NCBI GenBank assembly: GCA_026874595.1 | Contig: CM049311.1 | Coordinates: 49,729,676-49,793,675, forward strand | Direction: 5' to 3' | Length of the DNA stretch: 64,000 nt | Source of the DNA: Sipunculus nudus | Lineage: Eukaryota > Annelida > Sipuncula > Golfingiida > Sipunculidae | Shown: positions 38,801 through 49,357 of the stretch, one piece after another | Layout: each line of letters opens with the position of its first letter | Numbering within the stretch: position 1 is the stretch's first letter | The notes under the pieces: model-generated | Told to the model about the DNA's origin: nothing | Seen by the model: the letters and a program-made list of their open reading frames with translations, nothing else | The model's database searches: none | Position numbers and translations under genes: made by a program

Positions 38801-41800
38801 TCCGCATGTTCCACACACCAAGAGGTTCATGTCTGCCACATAGGGATCTAAACTTACTTAATTAGTGAGTCAAATAGACTCAATAATTGGCTCTAGTGTA
38901 CAGTTAGAACAATACACATGGCTGCATTTAACGCCTAATTGACCAGGGTGCTGTGTGCACAAACCTGACAAATGATATCAAAGGACAAAATACCGGTCGG
39001 ATTGTCAAGTCAGAAAATACGTCGGTATCATTGTTTGTGTCGGGAAATGTCATGTCGGGGTCGGAATCCAAGGCTGTCAGTTTGTCAAGGCTAATTTCTA
39101 TGGGTCCCATTCGTTTATTGCAAAATACCGTCGGGTTGCAAGGTTTTCGGATTGTTAAGGGTCGGAATGTCAGGTTGCGACTGTAATGGTTTCATAGCTG
39201 AGATACTTCAAATTTTTTTCTGAAAAATTTTTTTGTTTAAATAAAAAAATTTGAATATGATAAAAAATCAGATCTTTGACCAGTTCTCATTATGATTTCT
39301 GTAATGTTGATAATTGTATCCCCAGACAAAGTCGGGGGATACTATGTTTTCATACCGGTCCCGCCGCCGCTGCGCCGCCGCATATAAATCTTGTTGGCGC
39401 GATAACCCAAAAAATATTTCACGGAACTTTACCAAACTTGGTATATGTATAGATATGGGTGAGAGGACGACGCCTATTAACATGAGGTCATGACCTTTAC
39501 TAGGAGAGTGTCCTTGACCTTGAATAGGTCCAATTTTGTGGAAAATCACACAAATTCTGTAATATCTCAAGAAATCTTACATGGATTTATCCCAAAATCA
39601 AGTTGATGGAAGATCATGGATAGGGTTGTCATGTTCCAGAAACTGGTGGCGCCATTAGTTATTCTTTACTTGTTTTCATGCCGTTTAATACCCCCAAAAT
39701 TGCCACCTTACAGTACTTTGAGCATTATAAGTCAAAAACTAATGGACAGATTTCTTTTATATTATGCATATACATAGGTAAGGGTTATGGGATGATGTTT
39801 ATTTAAATTGGGGTCATGACCTTTCCTATGATAGTGGCCTTGACCTTGAATATTGCCATATATGGTGAAAATCACACACCTCTTATTATATCTCCAGTGT
39901 TGATAGCCATATGGATTTCAAACATGACATATGTATGGCCCACCACTAAAGTAAGAACCCTATAGGTTCTAGGGTCATGAGGTCAAAGGTCAAGGTCACT
40001 GGACTGGCATTTTAAAAGATACTGTGGATGCATTTTAAACCAAACTTTCATCCTAGGTCTTCCATCTTGAATATATATGTCCCATTGAAAAAGCAAGACT
40101 CCAATTGATTTTGGGGTCATGAGGTCAAAGGTCAAGGTCACAGGAGCTATCTGTCCAAAAATTAGTTTCTGGATGATAATTCCTGTTTTAATTGATGTAT
40201 TGATTTCAAACTTGACTTATATATGTCCCATTGAAAAAGCAAGACTCCAATTGATTTTGGGGTCATGAGGTCAAAGGTCAAGGTCACAGGAAACCTCTTT
40301 AAAAAGATTGTGGATGCATTTTCAGCCAAACATTTCATCTCAGACCTTTCATCTTGCACATGTAAGTCATCTGCCAATAGAGGAAGACTCCTATCAGTTT
40401 TGAGGTCACAAGGTTAAAGGTGAAGGTCACAGGAGCCATCTGTCCAAAAATTAGTTTCTGGATGACATTTCCTGCTTTTATTGATGTATGGATTTCAAAC
40501 TTGACTTGTATATGTCCCAATGGAAAAGCAAGACCCAAATTGATTTTGGAGTCATGAGGTCAAAGATCAAGGTCACAGGACACATCTTTAAAAAGATTGT
40601 GGATGCATTTTCAGCCAAACATTTCATCTCAGATCTTTCATCTTGCACATATAGTTCACCTGCAAAGAGAGGAAGAACCCTATCAATTTTGAGGTCACAA
40701 GGTCAATGGTGAAGGTCAGAGGAGCCATCTGTCCAAAAATTAGTTTCTGGATGATAATTCCTTCTTTTATTGATGTATGGATTTCAAACTTGACTTGTAT
40801 TTGACCCATTGGAAAAGCAAGACCTGAATTGATTTTGGGGTCATGAGGTCAAAGGTCAAAGTCACAGGAAACCTCTCTAAAAAGATTGTGGATGCATTTT
40901 CAGCCAAACAATTCATCTCAGATCTTTCATCTTGCACATATAGTTCACCTGCCAAGAGTGGAAGACCCCTATCAATTTTGAGGTCACAAGGTCAAAGGTG
41001 AAGGTCAGTAGAGCCATCTGTCCAAAAATTAGTTTCTGGATGATAATTCCTGCTTTTATTGATGTATGGATTTCAAACTTGACTTTATATGTCCCAATGG
41101 AAAAGCAAGACCGGAATTGATTTTGGGGTCATGAGGTCAAAGGTCAAGGTCACAGGACACATCTTTAAAAAGATTGTGGATGCATTTTCAGCCAAACATT
41201 TCATCTCAGATCTTTCATCTTGCACATATAGTTCTCCTGCCAAGAGAGGAAGAACCCTATCAATTTTGAGGTCACAAGGTCAAAGGTGAAGGTCACAGGA
41301 GCCATCTGTCCAAAAATTAGTTTCTGGGTGAAAATTCCTGCTTTATTGATGTATAGATTTCAAACTTAATTTGCATATGTCCCATTGGAAAAGCAAGACC
41401 AGAATTGATTTTGGGGTCATGAGGTCAAAGGTCAAGGTCACAGGACACATCTTTAAAAAGATCAAGGTCACAGGACCAACATTTTCAACAAGATTATGAA
41501 TTGTTAGATGGAAGAAACAATATATATGCCAAGTGTCAGTATATGCATCTAAATGGGGGTCTATTTATAAAGGGGGGGGGGGGCCTACTATGTCTGGGAA
41601 TACTCAGGCACCTGCGGTGACAAGAAATGTCTAGTTCTTTACTTGTTTTCGTGCCGTTTAATACCCCAAAATTGCTACTTGACAGTACTGTGAGCATTAT
41701 AAGTCAAAAACTAATGGACAGATTTCTTTTATATTATGCATATAAATAGATATGGGTTATGGGATGATGTTTAATCAAAATGGGGTCATGACCTTTTCTA

Positions 41801-44800
41801 TGAGAGTGGCCTTGACCTTGAATATTGCCATATATGGTAAAAATCACACAAAATCATTAATTTCTCAATAAGGGATGCATGGATTGGTCCAAAAATCAAC
41901 TAGACCAAAGATCTTAGATAGTAATGTCATGTACCCGAAACAGATGGCGCCACCTGTTATTTTTTTACTTTTTTTTCGTGCCGTTTAATACCCCCATCAT
42001 TACCACTCATCAGTACTGTCAGCATTATAGGTCAAAAACTAATTGACAGATTTCTTTCATATTATGCATATACATAGCAATGAGTTATGGGATGATGTAT
42101 ATATAAATTGGGGTCATGACCTTTCCTTTTAGTGGCCTTGACCTTGAATATTGCCATATATGGTGAAAATTACACAAAATCATTAATATCTCAATAAGGG
42201 ATTCATGGATTGGTCCAAAAATCAACTTGACCGAAGATCTTGGATAGTATTGTCATGTACCAGAAACAGGTGGTGCCACCTGTTATTCTTTTACTTGTTT
42301 TCGTGCCATTTCTTACCCCATCATTGCCACTTAACAGTACTGTGAGCATTATAAGTCAAAAACTAATGGACAGATATCTTTCATATTATGCATATACATA
42401 GACATGGGTGAGGGGATGATGTATATTGAAATTAGGATAATGACCTTTTCTTTTAATGACCTTTTCTATGAGTGTGGTCTGATATTAATTGTTGCTCCCC
42501 TTAAAGGGAGGGGGGGGGGATTAATTGTCTGGGGATACTATGGCACCTGCGGTGTCAAGAAATATCTAGTTGTCATAAGACTCTTGCTATGTCTAGTGTG
42601 TAGATTGATGTGAAGGTAGTCCAAAGTGAATATTATAGTTTTATTTTTGAATATAAATAAAATTCATAAAACCAGGTACTTTTGATCAATTTTTAAATTT
42701 GTGATATTCGTTTTTTCTGAATTCTCAAGAACTTTGTTTGGCTGAAACTGAATAAATACCAGACATGGTGCAGTACTTTGCAAATGTTTTTGAATGCGAA
42801 TATGAATATGTACTCTATAATTTCATGTATAAGAATAGGAATACAGGTAAAAATGAAAGTATTTGAATACAAATGCATTCATGAATATATTCTATAATAT
42901 TATTTTAATAATAATTTATTTCGATAATATTATTAAAAAATCTTTGATGAAAAAAACATGATACTGTTATTATTTTTAAGTTAAATTATATTTGACACAA
43001 TATTTGTTATTAATTTTTGATAAATAGTTTAACTTTTCAAATAATTCTGCTGCAATGTAGGTAAAGTTTTATGGCCAAGTCAAAACCTATGTGATAATAG
43101 CAAACCGTTTCCAACTGTAAATAATATTAATGACATCAGTCCTTTTCCCTGTCTCCAAGGATATTATCAAAATCTTACATAACTTGAGTTAAACACTATC
43201 AACTCATCATAGAGCTTGTATTACCTCACAAAACCAGCCTTTGCCTACCTCCTCTTCCAAATCATATTTTGTGATCATATATAACAGCTGAGCGCCGTGA
43301 CCCATGGGTCCCTTGTTTAAGCTCAGAAGACCAAACCCCCTCCGAGTTAATGCAATGGCCAGTTATCAGTTGGCCAGACAGATTATGGGGACTTGTGATA
43401 GAAACTTCTAGCTTAAAACCTGAAAATAAACCTTTTAATTCCAGCCAAATGATTGTCATTGTCAGAGGGTACTGAGAGGTCCTCTGTGTTGTGGATTATT
43501 AAACTTTTGAAACATTCATTAAATCACATTTACTTTAGTAAATGAAGATGAAATTACCTTTAATGAAGTTAGGAACAGAAAGTGCCTTAAAGATTGTTGA
43601 ATATGTCAAAATCTTCACTTCATGTATGCTTGGTTTAGTTCTGATTAGGTTTAAGATCTCATTCCCATTAGACTGCAGAGGGTTATGAGTCCTTGATCAG
43701 GTACATTATAAAGTAAGCCTGCTTGCTGACATTAATTCTTAATTTTACCACTAGATGGAGACAACCATCAAGCAGGCTGAGGATGAGAAGAACCGTTCTT
43801 TGGATAATGCCCGCAAACTGTATGAAGAATATCGTCCCCTGAGGGTGCAGGTGAACTCGCTACGCACTTCCCTTGGCCTAGATAAAGTCCCTGATGTTTC
43901 TGAGGAGGACAGCAAAATTACAGCTGAGTAAGTCATGTTTTACAACAATTGCTTTTCATGTAATACTTGTATTATGTGTAAGTCACATTTTACAACAAAT
44001 GTTTTTCATGTTATACTTGTTATATCAATTGTAAGTCAATTTTTATAATTTTTTTTCATGGTATACTTGTTGTATTATGTTCAAGTCATGTTTTATATCA
44101 ATCGTTTTTCATGTTATACTTGCTGTATGCTGAGCAATGTTCATAAGAGCTGAATCATGGACAAGCAAAATCATTCTGCCACATATACTACATTTTAAAT
44201 ACACTGCAAGTCATCTGAGCCACAGCTATGGCCCTTTATTCATCATATGTCTGTCCAGCCATCCATCCGGCCATTAGACTGGCATGTTATGAAAATGTTA
44301 GGTCTACAAATCTGAAACTTGACATACTGGATTTAAGTTTTACCTAAGCTCTCCTACCGAACTGGAAACTGGGTCAATGCAAAATCATTCCTTGGAGAAA
44401 TTAAGGAAAAACCTCCATTATCCATTAAAAACATTTTGTTACACTGCAGGATATAAATAAAGTTATTTCCAGATGGTTCTGTTTTCAGTGTATTCTTTAT
44501 TGTTTTTAGGTATTTCCAGAGACAGAAGGTTGAGACAGCTCCTGAACCAGTAGAGCCCCCTCTGCCTCAAGGCCTGATGCCAACAGCAACAGCTTCAGCT
44601 CTACAGGTGCCCCGTCCAAAACCTGATGCAAGACCACAGCCTTTCAGGCAGCAGCCGCCACCTATGAAGGTCTTTATATCACCTTAATATCTTAATTTAA
44701 ATTATTTCTCAGTTAACTTTTAGTTTCTTGTATACCAAGCTGAACATACATCATCTGAGCTACAGCAGTCACACCAACCTTTCAGTCTTTGATCTGCATC

Positions 44801-45216
44801 CTGGTATGTTAATTAATAATTACATGAGCGAATACAACCCCAGCATGGGTCACGCTTGAATATTTATCAAATGAATTTCTTTGTAAACTGTGCACCCCAG
44901 ACCGAAATGATCAATATTTTACACTTTTCTTTTTCCTCAGTCTGTGAAACACATTAATAATCATTATGAAATAACTGTAAATATGTCATTTTATAAATGT
45001 ATAATACTAACATGACTGTAACAATCAGTTTGATTTGCACACTGAAATATTAACTTTTAAGATGTTTTATTATTGATGATTTTCCTTCCATCCTTTCAGG
45101 CCTGCTTATCTTGCCATCAGCAAATCCACCGCAATGCTCCCATCTGTCCGCTTTGTAAAGCCAAGAGCCGCTCCAGGAATCCCAAGAAACCAAAGAGAAA
45201 GCTGGAAGATGCTTGA
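26803..45216 (+). CDS. ZC4H2: ZC4H2 zinc finger C4H2 domain protein, complete, 5 exons
   Basis: Nuclear coiled-coil/zinc-finger protein. In vertebrates ZC4H2 acts in neural and neuromuscular development and works with the ubiquitin ligases RNF220 and RLIM. Five exons (26,803-26,885; 35,489-35,660; 43,755-43,927; 44,510-44,669; 45,100-45,216) join in phases 2, 0, 2, 0 to give 234 residues; the human protein is 224. Residues about 10-125 are a coiled coil with the family block [20 protein letters not shown] and then [15 protein letters not shown] Pro/Ala-rich linker leads to [34 protein letters not shown] and the basic tail NPKKPKRK; the cysteines and histidines form the C4H2 finger. The start could also be the in-frame ATG at 26,818 (MADDNKE), closer to the vertebrate MADE start. 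Introns 1 and 2 (8.6 and 8.1 kb) are full of repeats. Confidence 0.96.
27160..29116. repeat. Repeat-rich part of ZC4H2 intron 1 with strong hairpins
   Basis: A hairpin at 27,200-27,238 has 17-bp arms (two mismatches) of G-run plus CAGGAAGA. The same ggggttgcaggaag stretch recurs at about 29,079. GTCGCAC...GTGCGAC arms sit at 27,843-27,872, and GAATTTTCC/GGAAAATT arms at about 29,041-29,063. These look like pieces of one or more mobile elements; I could not define their borders. Confidence 0.4.
27608..27690 (+). mobile_element. tRNA-like SINE head (pol III promoter-like boxes)
   Basis: Contains agtagcgtgtagggct (A-box-like) and ggttcaattcc (B box, one base from the GGTTCGANTCC consensus) about 40 bp apart, in a tRNA-like layout. 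The acceptor stem does not close and the anticodon arm is poor, so it is not a functional tRNA. It is best read as a SINE head or tRNA pseudogene. Confidence 0.5.
30735..32255. repeat. Repeat unit bordered by AGGTAC hexamer arrays
   Basis: (A/C)GGTAC hexamer runs (ggtacaggtacaggtac) at 30,735-30,855 and 32,105-32,240 flank about 1.25 kb. That stretch contains two diverged copies of a ~330-bp module (about 31,560-31,800 and 31,880-32,100), recognised by attacccctgcct and gtccatttccagtatca. Confidence 0.6.
33235..34135 (-). mobile_element. Hairpin-ended repeat family 1, copy B (both ends present)
   Basis: On the minus strand it starts AACAAGA (34,129-34,135), then the perfect hairpin TAGTCG-ACAAG-CGACTA (34,105-34,121) and subterminal GTATCGGCC. 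It ends with the hairpin at 33,239-33,268 (GAATCCGC...GCGGATAC) and AATTAT. The core holds modules with GGTGGCGCCACC near 33,700. It lies in ZC4H2 intron 1. Confidence 0.8.
34377..34596. mobile_element. Tc1/mariner-type MITE, about 220 bp
   Basis: The left end is TA followed by cagtagaaaacagtttttc. The right end, read in reverse, is cagtagagcgctgtttttcc, also next to TA. Imperfect CAGTAGA TIRs with a TA target fit a Tc1/mariner/pogo MITE. Confidence 0.6.
35489..35660 (+). CDS. ZC4H2: ZC4H2 exon 2 (coiled coil)
   Basis: Acceptor gaacag, donor gtaaat. Encodes [13 protein letters not shown] through the near-invariant [16 protein letters not shown]. Confidence 0.96.
36522..36760 (-). repeat. Interspersed repeat, related to 44,203-44,450
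   Basis: Both stretches share agtcatctgag, the gtcctttgtctgtc/ccctttattcatc region, a run of cgtcc or catcc, tctgaaa, tctcctacc and aaaacctc. The end near 36,525-36,550 can fold (CAGCTGACT-ata-AGTCATCTG). Probably 3' ends of a hairpin-ended family. Confidence 0.5.
38042..39183. mobile_element. pogo/Tigger-like DNA transposon, degenerate, in ZC4H2 intron 2
   Basis: Bounded by TA duplications (38,040-38,041 and 39,184-39,185) and TIRs: left cagtcgcgacttgataatcc; right, in reverse, cagtcgcaacctgacattcc. CAGTCGCGACTTGATAATCCG-type ends are characteristic of pogo/Tigger elements. The 1.14-kb interior has no intact transposase. A minus-strand frame (38,380-38,577), followed upstream by an acidic SDSES stretch, may be a remnant of a transposase C-terminus, but this is weak. 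Confidence 0.75.
39312..42571 (-). mobile_element. Hairpin-ended repeat family 2, nested or tandem copies
   Basis: On the minus strand one 5' end lies at 42,565-42,571 (AACTAGA), followed by GACACCGCAGGTGCC and AGTATCCCCAGACA. A second 5' end lies at 41,630-41,636. The 3' terminal hairpin is at 39,316-39,342 (GTATCCCC, loop with CTTTGT, GGGGATAC), followed by AATTAT. The core contains ~330-bp modules starting ctttacttgttttcgtgccg (about 39,660, 41,636, 41,960 and 42,290) and the 289-bp DR1 array listed separately. It makes up much of ZC4H2 intron 2. Confidence 0.75.
39950..41470 (+). repeat. About 289-bp tandem array of nuclear-receptor-like DR1 motifs
   Basis: AGGTCAAAGGTCAAGGTCA or one-base variants occur at 39,980, 40,122, 40,268, 40,557, 40,846, 41,134 and 41,422, with a regular 288-289 bp period over the last five. 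Each unit also has AGGTCACAAGGTCAAAGGTG. The rest of the unit (ttttcagccaaacatttcatct etc.) is conserved between units at an estimated 90% or more. Confidence 0.85.
43299..43318 (-). mobile_element. Family 4 solo 5' end
   Basis: On the minus strand: aacaagggacccatgggtca followed by CGGCGCTCAGCTG. The 12-bp palindrome GACCCATGGGTC is perfect. Located in ZC4H2 intron 2. Confidence 0.5.
43755..43927 (+). CDS. ZC4H2: ZC4H2 exon 3 (coiled coil)
   Basis: Acceptor ccactag, donor gtaagt. Encodes [19 protein letters not shown] through [14 protein letters not shown]. Confidence 0.95.
44203..44450 (-). repeat. Interspersed repeat, related to 36,522-36,760
   Basis: Second diverged copy of the intron repeat near 36,522, in ZC4H2 intron 3. 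A third end-only fragment (catcatctgagctacagcag) is at 44,749-44,768. Confidence 0.5.
44510..44669 (+). CDS. ZC4H2: ZC4H2 exon 4 (linker)
   Basis: Acceptor tttttag, donor AAG before gtcttt. Encodes YFQRQKVE, a Pro/Ala-rich linker and FRQQPPPMK. Confidence 0.95.
45100..45216 (+). CDS. ZC4H2: ZC4H2 exon 5 (C4H2 zinc finger, stop)
   Basis: Acceptor tttcag. Encodes [19 protein letters not shown], the basic KPKRK tail and a TGA at 45,214-45,216. Confidence 0.97.
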   Translation, partial: ACLSCHQQIHRNAPICPLCKAKSRSRNPKKPKRKLEDA

Positions 45217-46530
45217 GCTGGAAATATTTGTCTGATTATGTAGAATCTCAGCACAGACAGTAGTGTTCCTCAGGGATGAGGAGAAGTGCCAGTACTGGCT
45301 GATGTGGTCCAGTCACCAGAGGGCAGGTATATGGTACTGGCTTTAGGTAACTGGCAGTAAGACTAATAATTAAAACAGAGGGCATGATAGTAATACCAGA
45401 ACCAGCAGTGTTAGCAACTGCAGTAGTCAGTATTAGGAGATATAGAGGAATGAAACACAAAAATGCTCAGGTGAGGCTATTGCATCAGAACTCTTTTTGT
45501 GTATAGTTGAAACATAATTAGCAAGGGGGATGCCTCTGTATTTATTAGTGGCATTTAGTATGTTTGTACTGTTTGTGTATGTATGTATAATAAATCTCCA
45601 GATTCCATGTTCCTGGGGTAGCATTGCTTAGACATTCCATCCTTACTAGTAAATTCACAAGAACTGTACTTTTCAAAATGAAATCAATGACCCAAAAGGT
45701 TTATTCAACAAATCATGGCTACATGAAAAAAGATGAAATAATGATAAGCCAAGAGTGTATCCTCATGATATAGCTATGTCAGCATATATATAATTTTATC
45801 ATACAAATCATTCTTGACCAGTCTTGTTGTCAAGACCATTTTCAAATTCATGAGGTGCTGTCGAGTATTGCCAGCCCTTGGTACACAGATGTTGTAAATG
45901 TAAAACATTACAAGAATTATTACCATAGTATACTATTTAACAAAATGTTTGTTTGAATGTTTGAGTGTATGTTTCAGTCAATGTTGATTATGTCAGCTTA
46001 TGACTGTGCCAGCTTGAGTATTTTCTATTTTTGTAAGGACTGTACAAACAACATTTTACTTGAGGATTTGTTGTTTGGCTCATCATTGACTTCTATAGTA
46101 TGGGAGAAACCAGTGACTAAGTGATATCAGTAGAAAACTCCATTAAATCATGATGCTGCTGTTGTCTCACTAATTGCTACAGGGGTTTTCTCTCTTCAGT
46201 CAATTTACCAAGGGATCTATATCAAATGTCAGTCTAACAGAGGTGTTTAAGTGCTTCCAAAATCTATCGGAAGTCTTTTTCCTTGTGTTGTAAGAGTGTA
46301 TGACATCTAATGTACTGGTTTATAACATTTCATTCTGTTTTGAAAGAATATTATAGAATTGGAGTGTTTCTAAATCAGTGTTGTTGGTTAACAATGATAT
46401 CGAGAGCTGCTTTAACAACTTTCTCCCCTTGTCTGTTCTGTCAGTGTATGTATTGTCTTGTCAAGATGCAAGTGATATAAAGTTGTGAAGAGAATGGTAA
46501 TAAATATTGTCAAACTGTGAAGCAGTATTT
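45217..46530 (+). other. ZC4H2: ZC4H2 3' untranslated region with two polyadenylation signals
   Basis: Downstream of the stop, AATAAA occurs at 45,589-45,594 and at 46,499-46,504. The second is followed by a TG-rich stretch near 46,525. The tract between is ordinary sequence without the repeats that crowd the surroundings, fitting a long 3' UTR. Its exact end is an inference. Confidence 0.55.
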
Positions 46531-47230
46531 GTTTGTATAATTCTTGTTCTTACATTGGCTGACAAATCATGAACTCAGTGGCATACAGTTTACAAAGACA
46601 AACACAGGTATTTTTTTTCTTATATATTATTTAATCCTCATCACTTCAGACATTTTTGGCACACTTTGAAAATCATCCTATTGTACACAATATGATATTT
46701 AATTGCTACACTTAAATCTTATTACAGGATCACTATATAAGATTATTGGTCAGTCTAGGTTGCCATAAATTATACAATAATCTCCTATGCTACTACAGTA
46801 AAAATTTCATATGAAAATGGAATGCACCAGTAAAAATAAAAACACCAACATGAAATGCTCACAACTTTTGTTCCTGTTCATTCTGATAAGACCTACCACT
46901 CCGAGTATTTTATCACTCAAAATAACTACCAAAGACTTTATTTGCCATTTTCATTTTTGCCAAATTGAACAAGATTTACTTGACATGAGACCCGATACTG
47001 GCACCATCACTTATTTTTACCCAGTTCACCTTAAAATCTAACTATTCCTTACCCTTGGTTAATGAGCTTCTAGTCTTGCACACAGCCAATGCTCGACTTA
47101 TCTTTGTAACCTTTCCCATATAATTAATTCCTTGTCTGAAGACCAAGGGCTTTTAGTCCAAACAGCTGATAAAACTAGGGACCCATGGGACTCGTTGCTA
47201 AGCTGAATTTGTCTATAATGATATTTTTTT

Positions 47231-48393
47231 AACTAGAATATGGGAAGTCAACAAGCAACTACGTGTATCCTACGAGTATCACAGTGTGACGGGTGAAGTG
47301 AAACATGGATTGAGTGGCAAGGGGAAATGGAGGAGTGTTGCATTTTAGCATGGGCGTCTGCAGCCGAAATGTGTATGTAGGTGGCGCCACCTGCCATAAA
47401 AAATTAAGAAAGTTATCCAAGTTGAATACAATTGCAAAATTTTAGGCAGATAAGTCAAACCCCTGCTGAGATATGAGTGATTTTATCCCACAGCAGACAG
47501 ACACTGTGCAAAAATGGTTGCAGGTGGTGCACCTAATTTTGCATATGATAAAGGGCTATGTGAGATCTATACACACAAAATTTCAGGAGGATACGTCAAA
47601 CCATTCCTGAGATATAAGCCTGGATGTCTGCAGCCTGAATGTAAAAGTAGGTGGCGCCACCTGCCACATAATCAAGAAAGCTATCTATGATGTATATATA
47701 TGCAAAATTTTAGGCAGATTAGTCAAACCGATCCCCAGATGTGAGTGATTTTATCCCACAGCAGACAAACAGACGGAAGCTGTGCAAAAACGGCTGCAGG
47801 TGGCACCACTTATTTTGCTTAAGAGCCGTGTGAGACCTATACACATGCAAAATTTCAGTAGGATACGTCAAACCAGTCCTGAGATATAAGCCTGGATGTC
47901 TGCAGCCTGAACGTGAATGTAGGTGGCGCCAACTGTCATAAGATCAAGAAAGCTATCCAGGATGAATACACATACAAAATTTTAGATGGATAAGATATTG
48001 CAGAGACACTGCAGAGATAAGAGCGATTTTATCCCAAGGCAGATGATATGAATGCTGTGCAAACATGGTAGCAGGTGGCGCCACCATTTTTTATGTATGT
48101 TATAAAGCTTTCCATCGGCTACATTTGTGCAAAATTTTTTTCCCGATTAGTCAAATAAGTCTGACGATATGTGGGTTCATGTGTCAAAACATTTGCACAG
48201 ATGGACACACCTCGAGTAAGGAAAGGTCAGAGGTCAATGCAAAATATTTTGGCACCAGTTCATGTGACCCGATAATCGTGTAAAGATTTAAAAAAATCTG
48301 TCCAGTGGTCTATTCTGGAAACAAATGCCGCTGTGGCGGCGGAACTCGGTCAAAAACATAGTATCCGCAAAACTTTGTTTACGCGGATACAAT
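47231..48393 (+). mobile_element. Hairpin-ended repeat family 1, copy C (both ends present)
   Basis: Starts AACTAGA, then a decayed hairpin (AAGTC-AACAAG-CAACT) and subterminal GTATCCTAC. Three modules follow with GGTGGCGCCACC (variant in the third) at 47,380, 47,650 and 47,922 (period 270-272 bp), and one more at 48,074. It ends with the hairpin 48,361-48,390 (GTATCCGC, CTTTGT loop, GCGGATAC) and AATAAA. Confidence 0.8.
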
Positions 48394-49300
48394 AAATTCT
48401 TCAGAATATTGGTCCTGTGGCCTTAACCTATGACCTAGTGACAAAAAAATGTGGAAACTTAATATCCAGGAATTTTCAGCCTATAGATTTTTGTAACAAT
48501 CTTTTAAAAAATTATGGGTCCAGTGACCTTGACCCCTGACCAGGTAACCTCAAAATCAACAGATTTCTCCTCTTTGGGCAAGTAAGCCATGTGTGAAAGA
48601 TCAAAAGTTTGGGACAAAACGTTTGATTTACAGTGGATCCACAATCTTTTTAAAGTTGTGGCTCCTGTGACCTTCACCTTTGACCTCTGGACCCTGAAAA
48701 CAAAATGTTTCTAACTTAAGTGATTGGTCATAAATAAATCAAGTTTGAAGCCTATCTGTCTAACAATTACATGTGTTATATGTATATGAACAATGCAAGA
48801 ACTTCACATTTTGTAAAAGAACCAATTACAAAAACATCACCGCACAAAAATGATTGTCTAGGGTGCTCTCAGTCTTGTATACAACAAAGCAATCCAAGAT
48901 GTATACACGTCCTTTTTTCAGGCTGATGTATATCAAACCCCTCCTGAGAAATAAGCAGGGACATACAATGTGCCAAAAATTATTGTAGGTTGTGCCACAA
49001 GTCTTTTATATGACAAAGCTATCTAGTATGTATAAATATAAGCAATATCAGGCTGATATATTATTTCCCTCCCGAAAAATAAGCAGGCACATACACTGTG
49101 CAAAAGTCATTGCAGGTGGTGCTACAAATTTTGTCAACGAGAATGCCATCAAAGATACATGGACAGGTTATAATTTCAGGCCAATATATCAAACTTTTCT
49201 TGAGATTTTGAGAGAGTATGGGTTAACGTACAGACACACGGATGACAGATGACACCACACCATTGCATAAGCTCACAAGTTGGCTGATAAAAATCATGCA
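48394..49300 (+). repeat. Repeat modules related to 62,640-63,060
   Basis: Two or more diverged ~120-160 bp modules (tcctgagaaataagcagg...gtgcaaaa...gtaggt...gtgccac) at 48,850-49,250. They match 62,640-63,060 and end in agctcacaagttggctgat near 49,270. Confidence 0.55.
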
Positions 49301-49324
49301 TGGACTGCATGTCAAATTCAATTG

Positions 49325-49357
49325 AGCATCATGGGCCCATGAGCCACTTGTTTCTTC
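49325..49357 (-). mobile_element. Family 4 solo 5' end
   Basis: On the minus strand it reads aacaagtggctcatgggccc; TCATGGGCCCATGA (49,329-49,342) is a perfect 14-bp palindrome, followed by TGCTCAATTGAA. Confidence 0.45.

Noticed and set aside
40162-41289. Short open frames on both strands of the DR1 array
   Set aside because: They arise from the 289-bp satellite; the same peptide recurs only because the DNA does.
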